In this document: in pieces, positions 31,430-39,042 of the stretch | How positions within the stretch are numbered: the stretch's first letter is position 1 | Layout of the letters: the number at the start of each line of letters is the position of its first letter | Source: Planctomycetota bacterium | GTDB lineage: Bacteria; Planctomycetota; MHYJ01; WSZJ01 | Assembly: GCA_009773755.1 (NCBI GenBank) | Contig: WSZJ01000057.1 | Coordinates: 1 to 41,568 of the forward strand | Reading direction: 5' to 3' | DNA length: 41,568 bases | Translations under genes and position numbers: made by a program | The notes under the pieces: model-generated | The model's input: the letters and a program-made list of their open reading frames with translations, nothing else | What the model was told of the DNA's origin: nothing | Database searches by the model: none

Positions 31430-32668
31430 GTGAAGCACTCCCACGCCACCAAGCTCCTCCTTTTCGCAGCGTTGGGCTTCGCGGCCTGCAGCGCATTCGC
31501 GACGTCGGTGATGCCCCGGCAGTACTCCACCCCCGCGTTGTACGGCGACCTCGTGCTGTTCTCGCAATTCACGGGTTCAAAACTTTACGCCATCGACCGT
31601 GCCACAAAGCGGGACGTCTGGGTCTGGTCCTGCGGCTGCAGAAGCGTCCGGACAACGCCGACGGTGGCCGGGGATGTCGCGTTCATCTGGGCCGGAGGCT
31701 GCAAGGATTCCCGCGCCTGTGCGATCAATTGCCGCACGGGCGTTTCGATCTGGGAAACGCCCGCTGAAGGATATACCTGGGAAGAGGCGCGTCTCGTCGA
31801 GGATGTCGTGATTTTCCCGGTGACCTGTGAGACGAGCGAGATCAATGCTTTCGACCGCGCCACCGGGAGAAAACTCTGGGTGAAGAAGGACGCCGACTTG
31901 CTCCTTGTCCATGGGAAGGACCTCCTGGTCTCCAAGGACTCCGACAGCAAACTGGTCGTGCTCGACCCTCTCACGGGGGCGGAACAGTTCTCATGTCCGT
32001 TCTCCACCGCTGAGTACGCCGAGCCCCAGGCGGACTGCAATGATGCGGGGATTGCGGTTGCGGGCTGCGAGGGGAGTGTTCTGGCCCTGGACATCCCGAA
32101 TCGAAAGGAGCTCTGGCGGGTCGAAACCGGCAAGAAAAGGCTCATTCCCGCGCTTGACGGGGATTCGCTCTTCCTGGTCACCGGCCGGTCGAGCGGAAAC
32201 AACTATGGCAGCCAGTCGCTGGAGCTGTGGAACCTTGCGAACGGGTCGAGGGAGTCCAAAGTTGAGTTCCAGGAACTCTGCGCCAGCTACACGAAACCGG
32301 TTCTCTTCGACGGGATGGTCATCGTTCCAACCCCCGGACAGATTTTCGCGGTCGAGCGAGAGACCGGGAAGGAGATCTGGCAAGTGAGCATCGGCGGGTC
32401 TTACGGCACATGCCGAACGCCCGACTCCATCTATGTAGGCACGACAGGCCCCCGCGTCGTCCAGATCGATGCGAAAACCGGCAAGACCCTGTGGTCGTAC
32501 GACGTCGACAGGCCGCAAGACGTCGAGCAGGGCGGGCCAGGATGCGAGGGCTCCGAGAGTGGACTGGCGCGCTTTTTTGGCGGTCGCGGCATTGTCCTGG
32601 TCCTCCCGGGTTCCGTTCTTGTCGTTGTTCTTGTGATCGTCGCCATGTTCTGGTGGAAGCGACGCTAA
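31430..32668 (+). CDS. Exported PQQ-like beta-propeller with C-terminal membrane anchor, 412 aa
   Basis: The GTG at 31430 begins a signal peptide (MKHSHATKLLLFAALGFAACSAFA). PQQ-like blades follow, each with a pattern like KLYAIDRATKRDVWVW, INAFDRATGRKLWVKK, LVVLDPLTGAEQFSC and VVQIDAKTGKTLWSYD. A C-terminal helix (IVLVLPGSVLVVVLVIVAMFWWKRR) looks like a tail anchor or sorting signal with a basic end. Several extra cysteines (CGCRS, CKDSRACAINC) suggest disulfides, fitting an extracytoplasmic location. No PQQ-dehydrogenase catalytic residues are claimed. The gene starts 69 nt after zinc-ribbon copy 2. Confidence 0.8.
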   Translation: MKHSHATKLLLFAALGFAACSAFATSVMPRQYSTPALYGDLVLFSQFTGSKLYAIDRATKRDVWVWSCGCRSVRTTPTVAGDVAFIWAGGCKDSRACAINCRTGVSIWETPAEGYTWEEARLVEDVVIFPVTCETSEINAFDRATGRKLWVKKDADLLLVHGKDLLVSKDSDSKLVVLDPLTGAEQFSCPFSTAEYAEPQADCNDAGIAVAGCEGSVLALDIPNRKELWRVETGKKRLIPALDGDSLFLVTGRSSGNNYGSQSLELWNLANGSRESKVEFQELCASYTKPVLFDGMVIVPTPGQIFAVERETGKEIWQVSIGGSYGTCRTPDSIYVGTTGPRVVQIDAKTGKTLWSYDVDRPQDVEQGGPGCEGSESGLARFFGGRGIVLVLPGSVLVVVLVIVAMFWWKRR

Positions 32669-32971
32669 AACGTCCGCGTCTTCGGCCGGAACCTGGTCGC
32701 GGACGCCGGAGTTCAACGGGTCTTACCAGGCGATGCAGGCATTCAGCGGGAGAGTCTGGATGTTCCGCATAGAAGAGAAACAGCAAGTCGTCGAAGAGCT
32801 CGAGCTCTAGGCATGTCGCACTTCCGATGGCGCTGCCCGATGAACAAGGATGCGTGACGTTGCGCCATGATTCGTGATGGGGAAGGCGTAGACTGCCACA
32901 TGTGTTGCTAACCCGCGAGTTCCGCCGCTGAAGCACCCCAATTCAGCGCTCCGCCTGTCGAGGACATTGCA
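32669..32971. other. Intergenic stretch, no supported gene
   Basis: About 300 nt after the PQQ-like gene. One frame reads FNGSYQAMQAFSGRVWMFRI and ends VVEELEL with a TAG at 32808-32810, but it has no start of its own, so it is a remnant at best. No hairpin terminator or RNA gene was recognised. Confidence 0.4.
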
Positions 32972-33397
32972 GTGGAACAGGTCCTCAATCCTGAGCAGGC
33001 TGCAGCACCAGCGAGCGAGTACGAAACGCCGGGCCTGTTCCACGTCGTCGCCCACATTGTCCTCTTCGCAGGGTTTGGCTTAGTCCTCAAGCTCGTCGGC
33101 GAACTTGCGGGCGTGTATGACGACACCGGCTTTCTTGCGGAGGAGCTCCATGGCATCGCCGGAGGCGCGATGGTTCTGAACCGGTTTTTCGTGTCGATCC
33201 ACATTCCGCTCTGGACGCTGTCTGTCGTTGCCCTTGCGGTCGATCTCGCTGTCTGGCGAACGCTTCGCCGGAAGGGCCGCTTCCTGGGGGCTCACCTCTG
33301 GATGTGGCTGGTGCCGGTGGGTGTCGTAACCATCAGCGTCGTCCTGATCGTGTCTATCTTCCTGCCTCTCGTCGGCTCAATCAACAGTCGGCAGTAG
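32972..33397 (+). CDS. Small membrane protein, three helices, 141 aa
   Basis: The GTG at 32972 has GAGGAC six bases upstream. The product has a short polar N-terminus and three membrane helices: FHVVAHIVLFAGFGLVLKLV, IPLWTLSVVALAVDLAVW, and LWMWLVPVGVVTISVVLIVSIFL. Two basic residues clusters (TLRRKGR) point to the topology. I do not recognise the family. It lies downstream of the PQQ-like gene on the same strand but 303 nt away. Confidence 0.65.
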   Translation: MEQVLNPEQAAAPASEYETPGLFHVVAHIVLFAGFGLVLKLVGELAGVYDDTGFLAEELHGIAGGAMVLNRFFVSIHIPLWTLSVVALAVDLAVWRTLRRKGRFLGAHLWMWLVPVGVVTISVVLIVSIFLPLVGSINSRQ

Positions 33398-33531
33398 ACG
33401 GACCCGAGGTCAGCCGGACCGAGGGATGCTGTGGCTGCGTTCCCTCTCCCGCCGCTCGCGTAAGATGAGTGCTGTATGAATTCTCCTGGGCCATCTCGAA
33501 AGACGAATTCGGGGCCCCGGCCTGCAACAAC

Positions 33532-34449
33532 ATGAAATCGAAACACTTCCTCATCGCTGGGTCCGTTCCCCTCCTGGCGCTGGGCGGGCTGCTCTTCTAC
33601 ACACGGAGGAACTACCACCGGGACGCCCTGCCACCGGCCGGGTACCCGCAAATCAAAGGCTGGTCTGGCGGGCACGATCAGGAGTGGGACCGCTTGCCCT
33701 TCAAGTCGTCGTCCTCCAGGGATGTGCCGGCTGCCCGGACACCTGACGGCTCGCCCTTGACGTTCGCGATGGTCGCCGGTCGCTACGGCGGGCAACCCGA
33801 CCTCAGCGGAAGCGGCGTAGACCTCGATTCGCAGGGCAATTGCACGAGTTACTGGTTCTCGTGCCTGGACTCCGGATCTGCCAAGGGGATCGCTCGCATC
33901 GTGGACGGGCGGGTCGAGATCGAAGGGCTTTCAACGTGGGGAAAACCGACGGGGGAAAGGTGCTACTGCGTGCCCGCGTGGTGGCGGGGCCGAGTGTATC
34001 TCCTTGGACCTTCTGACTGGCTGTCCGGCGGTGTGCTCGAGTTCTGCAACGCCATCAACTGGGGAGAGGTGCCCGAGAATTCCGAGCGCCGCGGGACAGA
34101 GGAGTACTTGCTTCGGCGGGACGAGCCGACGCCCGTCCTGGAACGGCGGACGGCAATCCCGGAGGGATTCGACAGGTGCATCATGCGCGAACCCCTTGAG
34201 GGCGAGCTGGTTGCTGCCTCGTCGGGAGGTGTCCGCGTCAGCCTGGGCTCAAGATCGGGAGTCTTCGTCGGCCAGCGTCTTCGCGCACAACCGGAGTCCG
34301 GCTACGGATCCTGGCTCCGCGTGCTCAGCGTCGAGGAGGATACCTGCACCGTTGGCCCCTACCGTGAATGGCGCGACGAGCCGCTTCCGCCGATCGGGAC
34401 GCGTGTGCATTGCGAGGCGAAAGGGGCGGGGATTCTGGAAGAGAAGTAG
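33532..34449 (+). CDS. Membrane-anchored protein of unknown function, 305 aa
   Basis: Starts MKSKHFLIAGSVPLLALGGLLFYTRR, an uncleaved anchor or signal peptide. The rest is extracytoplasmic, with several Cys and Trp residues (CTSYWFSCLD, CYCVPAWWRGRVYLLG). A C-terminal SH3-like beta segment, VRVSLGSRSGVFVGQRLRAQ, resembles the hydroxyl-repeat folds seen in exported planctomycete proteins. No family is assigned. The ATG at 33532 is preferred over the start at 33469, whose extra 21 residues hide the signal. The next gene starts 15 nt after its stop. Confidence 0.65.
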   Translation: MKSKHFLIAGSVPLLALGGLLFYTRRNYHRDALPPAGYPQIKGWSGGHDQEWDRLPFKSSSSRDVPAARTPDGSPLTFAMVAGRYGGQPDLSGSGVDLDSQGNCTSYWFSCLDSGSAKGIARIVDGRVEIEGLSTWGKPTGERCYCVPAWWRGRVYLLGPSDWLSGGVLEFCNAINWGEVPENSERRGTEEYLLRRDEPTPVLERRTAIPEGFDRCIMREPLEGELVAASSGGVRVSLGSRSGVFVGQRLRAQPESGYGSWLRVLSVEEDTCTVGPYREWRDEPLPPIGTRVHCEAKGAGILEEK

Positions 34450-34463
34450 CCGATAATGTAGGC

Positions 34464-35210
34464 ATGATCAGGTTCGCGGCAGAGTGTGCACTTGTCTTGG
34501 CTCTCACGGCTGGTTGCGACCAGCAACGCGAGACCGAACCCACCGTCACGGATGTCGACCTGGCCACTCGGAACCTGATTGCTCTTCGCCTGGTCTACGC
34601 CGATCACCTCGAGGAGGTCGCCTGCCAGCGCCCCTGGACCGTCTGGATTGAGTGGATGGAGTCCAGCCGCGTCTTTCGGCTCTACGACGGTCTAGACACA
34701 CCGCACGGTGCGCGAGCTTTTGGAGGGCAGTGTCTCGTGAAGCCGGGCTCTGGCTCGTACACAAGAATTGTGGCAGTCGCGTCGATCGCGTTCGCGATAG
34801 CGTACTGGTGGTATCAGAATCCACTTCACCGTCGCGACCTGCTCTTTCTTCCGGACTTGAAGTCAGGAGGCGAGCTCGAAGCGTTCAGCGTGCCGGAACA
34901 AGCATGGAAAGAGGTGGCCCTGAAGAATGCCGAGGACCTGATCCCTCTCCTTCGCAATCACCATATGTGGCACGGCATGCCCAACCTTTGCGGGGGAACT
35001 GTGAACTACGGAACAGCTCGCTACTTCCTTCGGTGGCGGCAACACGGCGGCAGTGTCAGCCACACGATTGGCGTCAGGGCCGATGGTCGCCTGGGTTGGT
35101 CGGCCGAATGGCTCGGAGGCGGGGGGCGGGTTGAGAGGGTGGAATTCACCCGGACCGCGGACGCTCTCGCCAGGAAACTTGAAAGCATGCACTTGTGGAG
35201 AGCGCCGTAG
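34464..35210 (+). CDS. Lipoprotein of unknown function, 248 aa
   Basis: The start MIRFAAECALVLALTAGCDQQRE is a clean lipoprotein signal with lipobox LTAGC. The mature part is polar until a hydrophobic helix around residues 98-110 (IVAVASIAFAIAYWWY). The C-terminal domain contains HHMWHGMPNLCGGTVNYGTARYF and WLGGGGRVERVEFTRTADALARKL. No family is recognised. It follows the previous gene by 15 nt, so the two are likely co-transcribed, and it lies upstream of the large kinase gene. Confidence 0.65.
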   Translation: MIRFAAECALVLALTAGCDQQRETEPTVTDVDLATRNLIALRLVYADHLEEVACQRPWTVWIEWMESSRVFRLYDGLDTPHGARAFGGQCLVKPGSGSYTRIVAVASIAFAIAYWWYQNPLHRRDLLFLPDLKSGGELEAFSVPEQAWKEVALKNAEDLIPLLRNHHMWHGMPNLCGGTVNYGTARYFLRWRQHGGSVSHTIGVRADGRLGWSAEWLGGGGRVERVEFTRTADALARKLESMHLWRAP

Positions 35211-35374
35211 GCGGGGTTCCAGCGGAGGACTGTTGCTTTTCGCCTTCAGGGAACCACTTTCAACGCTTTCTGGAGTGCGTCGTTGTCGAGTTGCTGGACG
35301 CGCCCCGCGTTCGCCCGCGAATGAGAAGCGAGGTGCGCGCTCACCAGGGGAGTAGACTCCCCGGTCCGGCCCCC

Positions 35375-38300
35375 ATGGACTCCTTTCGAACCGATCTCCG
35401 CGACCGTCTTCCCCTTCCGCTGGCGCGGCTCTACCGCCGGGCTTTCAACGCCAAGGCGGGTAGCGACCGGCATGCCAACGCGTTTTACCTGCTGGAAGCG
35501 CTGCTGAAGTTCGCAGCCGGCGCGCAGGTGGCGGCGTACCTGGCGTCCGGAAGCCATCAGCCGGCGCTCGACAAGCGCCTCGCCCACCTTGCCCTTCCTT
35601 CACTCGGGCACTGGGTCGAGTTCCTGCGGGAGATTTCGGCCGCGACCGCTTCGCTCGACCCGCACCCGTTTCCGGACATTGCGGGCGTCACTTCGCTGCT
35701 GCGCACGGCGCGGGAGGACCTGCCGGCGACGGCGGCGTTGCTGCGCGCGATGGAAGAGTCGGTCCATGGCGCCGCGCCGCACGACGCAAAAAAAGTCCGC
35801 CCTCTCGACCTCTTCGACAAGCTGGTCTCGTACCGGAACCAGGTGTTCGGCCACGGCGCGGCGCGGGACGACGCGTTTTACGCGCGGATGGGTCCGCTGC
35901 TGCTCGACGCGGCGGTCGAGCTGCTCGACAAGGTTCCGCTGCTCGGAAAGACAGTCCTCGTGTACGTGGCCGAAGTGCGCGAAACGGCCTCGGGTCGACT
36001 GCTGGACCTGTGGGACCTGACGGGGACCGATGCTCTGCGCGCCACCGCGCCGGGCGGCGGCGGGGAACCTGCGGGCGTGAAGCTGCAGGCGGGGCATCTC
36101 TACCTGAAGCGGGGCGCGTCGTTCCTCGACCTGCATCCGCTGCTGGTCTGTGCCGCCGACGGACCGGAAGAAGGCGTCCTCTTCCTGAACCGCTCGCAGG
36201 TCGATCGAAGAGTGGAATACCTCGACTATGTGACCGGGAGCACGTCGCCCGCGCCCGAGCTGCTCGAGGACCACCGGAGAATTTTGGGACGCATCCTTGG
36301 CGTCGAGGTCACGCCCGAGCGGCTGGCGGCGCTTCACGAAGCGAGCCTCTCCGATCTCCCCGATCCCGAGCCCGAGAAGGCCCCCGCCACGGCGAGAAAG
36401 TTCGGCGACTTCGATTTGCTGGCGAAGCTTGGCGAAGGCGGGATGGGGACGGTATACCTCGCGCGGCAAAAGAGCCTTGGGCGTCTCGTGGGGCTGAAGC
36501 TGCTTCCGCCGGCGCTTTCGACGGACGAGATCGCGGCGGCGCGGTTTTCGAGGGAAATCCGGGCGCTGGCGCGCTCCGACCACCCGAACATCGTTCGCAT
36601 CCTTGCTTCCGGCCGGACCGAAGGGCTGTTCTGGCTGGCGATGGAATACGTGGAAGGGTGCGACCTGCGCGAAATCGCGCGGTCGCTCGGGGGCGCGCGC
36701 GCCGGGCTTCGCGGAGGCGATCTGGATCACGCGGTCACTTCGTCTTCGGAGCGACGAAAGAAGGAAACGACGGAAGCGTTTCCGGAAGTGGCGCCGCTTC
36801 CTCGCCCGCCGGCCGGTGAAGCTCCCGGGGGCAAACCGTATTTCACGCGACTGGCGGAGCTCTTCCGCGACGCCGCGCTGGGACTGCAGCATCTTCACGA
36901 CCGCGGCGTGATCCACCGGGACGTGAAGCCCGGGAACATCATGGTGACGAACGACGGCCGGACGGTGCTGATGGATCTCGGGCTGGCGCAGATCGCGGGG
37001 GAAGCGTCGCTGACGACGCCGGCAGGGATTCTGGGGACTCTTAAATACGCGGCGCCCGAGCAGGTCACGCACTCGGTGACGAAGGTAGACGCGCGCGCGG
37101 ACGTCTACGGGCTGGGCGCGACGCTGTACGAGCTGGCGACGGGCCGGCCGCCGTACGAGGGGGGCAACGCGCAGGAGTTGGTGGCGAAGGTGCTGTACGA
37201 ATCGCCGCCGGCCCCGCGCAAGGTCGAGCCGTCGGTCCCCGCTGATCTCGACGCCGTGATCCGCAAGGCGACCGACCGCGACCCCGGCCGGCGCTACCAG
37301 AGCGCGGCGCTCTTCTCCGAAGACCTCGACCGCCTCGCGCGCGGCGAGCCCGTCATCGCCCGGCCTCTCGGCGCGTTCGGGCTGCTCGTGCGCCGCGCGC
37401 GGCTCCACCCGCGCACGGTGTCCGTCGTCGCGACGCTGCTCGTGGTCTCAGCGACGCTGACCACCTGGTTATCGGTGCGCGAAGCCCGGCAGCGCAGGGC
37501 CGCGACGTATCTTGCTGGTGCCGAGTTGCGTGCCTCCAAGGCCAGGCTGGACTACTTCAGGTACCACGGGCCCTTCGAGGCCTATCAACGCGAGCTGATC
37601 CTGGCGGCGAAGGAAGCGGAGGCTGCCGCAGAATTAGACCCGGCCTGGGCCGTTCCCTGGTCGACAGCCGGTGCATGCCGGCTGGAGGCGGGCGAGCCCG
37701 TTGCCGCCCGCGCCGCATTCACTCGCGCGGTCGCCATCGACCCGGGCGACGCCGCGGCGCGCGGCGGCCTCGCCGAGATCTTCTTCGAAGATCTGTCGCT
37801 ACTGCTCAGCGATCACCACCGCGGCCATGAATTGCAGGACGTCTTCAAGGATTCATACATGGCCGACCTCGGCACCCACCGCGCGGCCCTCGCCTCCATG
37901 AAGGCCCTGGACCCCGAGGTCGCTGCAGTCGCAGAGGCGCTTCAACTGATCCTCGAAAACAAACGCATCGAGGCGGCGAACCACTTCGAGGATGCCGCCA
38001 GGAAGAGCGTGCGCCCGGGGCGCATGTGGCTGCTCGCGTGCGTCGCGTGGGCGAGCGTGAACAGCCCCGAATTCACGAACGACCTGAATCGATGCGCCGG
38101 GATGGCGCTCAGTCTCATGCCGAGCGACCCCGCCGCGCTCTACTATCGAGGCGTCGCCGCGGAATTTGAGAGCCAGGACACGAAGGGCACCGGGACGGCG
38201 CTTCTGACCGCGCTATCGTCGATGGACGAGTGCCTGAAACGGCATCCTCTCTACTCGCACGCCCGGTACAAGCGCGCGTGGCTCCGCTACCACCGCGCCA

Positions 38301-39004
38301 TCAGCGACCGATACTGGGTCAAGAGCGAGAGTGGGGAGCAGGACAAGTACTGGGAGGACTGCCTCCCGAAAATCGCAGAGGATCTCAAGGTCGCCCTGGA
38401 GGTCGAGCCCAGGAACCCCGTCTTTCATTCGTTCCAGTGCATGTTCCAGTGCCTCGTTGCAGGTCAATTCGGGAAGGCCAGCAGCGGAGACGAGTCACTG
38501 GACGACGCCCGCCGTGCCTGCGACAAATTCCTCGAAGATCACCCGAAGTGCACTTTCGTGCTGGGGGATCTTGGCTCGGCAGGCTATCACGTCGCGCGTC
38601 GTCTCTGGGACGAGGATCCCGACAGGCGAAAGGAACGGGTTCATAGAGTCGACGAACTTCTCAAGGCGTCTTGCGCCGACTACAAGAGGGCCTTCGGCTG
38701 GGACTGCAACAACATGCGCCTCAATTGCGTAGGGTCGTACGTCTACCGCCTCAGCATTCGAAAGGCGATGGAATTGCCTGTCACGGAGCTGGAACTATCC
38801 GAATGCAAACTGCTTCACGGGCATCTCGACGAGGTCGCTGCCAGTGACCTCCGGATGGTCCCGCTGTACCGTTCCCGCCTGTTCGAAGCCGTCGGCGAAA
38901 TCAAGAAGGCGAAGAAGGTCCTGAGGGACGCGATCGAAGACAAACAGTTCATTGGCGACAAGGACAGGCTCCGGAAGGAACTGGAAACGCTCGAGTCAAA
39001 GTGA
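35375..39004 (+). CDS. Large Ser/Thr kinase with HEPN-like N-terminus, transmembrane helix and TPR-like tail, 1209 aa
   Basis: The ATG at 35375 (MDSFRTDLRDRLPLPLARLYR) is preferred; the longer frame to 35195 overlaps the previous gene. Residues 1-210 are all-helical with YRNQVFGHG, an R154-N155-x4-H160 motif like the Rx4-6H of HEPN nuclease folds; this reading is tentative. A Hanks kinase occupies about 345-620: LGEGGMGTVYLARQ (G353), K375 in LVGLKLL, H514-R515-D516 in HRDVKPGN, DLGLA and GTLKYAAPEQ. A membrane helix (VSVVATLLVVSATLTTWLSV) lies at about 682-701, and a long TPR-like region runs from about 740 to the end. It would be a membrane sensor kinase with its HEPN-like part and kinase inside and the TPR region outside, if topology is as usual. 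Confidence 0.85.
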   Translation: MDSFRTDLRDRLPLPLARLYRRAFNAKAGSDRHANAFYLLEALLKFAAGAQVAAYLASGSHQPALDKRLAHLALPSLGHWVEFLREISAATASLDPHPFPDIAGVTSLLRTAREDLPATAALLRAMEESVHGAAPHDAKKVRPLDLFDKLVSYRNQVFGHGAARDDAFYARMGPLLLDAAVELLDKVPLLGKTVLVYVAEVRETASGRLLDLWDLTGTDALRATAPGGGGEPAGVKLQAGHLYLKRGASFLDLHPLLVCAADGPEEGVLFLNRSQVDRRVEYLDYVTGSTSPAPELLEDHRRILGRILGVEVTPERLAALHEASLSDLPDPEPEKAPATARKFGDFDLLAKLGEGGMGTVYLARQKSLGRLVGLKLLPPALSTDEIAAARFSREIRALARSDHPNIVRILASGRTEGLFWLAMEYVEGCDLREIARSLGGARAGLRGGDLDHAVTSSSERRKKETTEAFPEVAPLPRPPAGEAPGGKPYFTRLAELFRDAALGLQHLHDRGVIHRDVKPGNIMVTNDGRTVLMDLGLAQIAGEASLTTPAGILGTLKYAAPEQVTHSVTKVDARADVYGLGATLYELATGRPPYEGGNAQELVAKVLYESPPAPRKVEPSVPADLDAVIRKATDRDPGRRYQSAALFSEDLDRLARGEPVIARPLGAFGLLVRRARLHPRTVSVVATLLVVSATLTTWLSVREARQRRAATYLAGAELRASKARLDYFRYHGPFEAYQRELILAAKEAEAAAELDPAWAVPWSTAGACRLEAGEPVAARAAFTRAVAIDPGDAAARGGLAEIFFEDLSLLLSDHHRGHELQDVFKDSYMADLGTHRAALASMKALDPEVAAVAEALQLILENKRIEAANHFEDAARKSVRPGRMWLLACVAWASVNSPEFTNDLNRCAGMALSLMPSDPAALYYRGVAAEFESQDTKGTGTALLTALSSMDECLKRHPLYSHARYKRAWLRYHRAISDRYWVKSESGEQDKYWEDCLPKIAEDLKVALEVEPRNPVFHSFQCMFQCLVAGQFGKASSGDESLDDARRACDKFLEDHPKCTFVLGDLGSAGYHVARRLWDEDPDRRKERVHRVDELLKASCADYKRAFGWDCNNMRLNCVGSYVYRLSIRKAMELPVTELELSECKLLHGHLDEVAASDLRMVPLYRSRLFEAVGEIKKAKKVLRDAIEDKQFIGDKDRLRKELETLESK

Positions 39005-39042
39005 TCGTCGTGAGGATCTGCGCCCCGGTTGGCCGCTCGTCC

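Noticed and set aside
32669-32810. A short protein-like frame (FNGSYQAMQAF and onward) after the PQQ-like gene
   Set aside because: It has no start codon or ribosome-binding site of its own and runs out of the preceding gene in another frame; at best a remnant.
35195-35374. An N-terminal extension of the large kinase from 35195
   Set aside because: It overlaps the preceding lipoprotein gene and has a composition unlike the protein.
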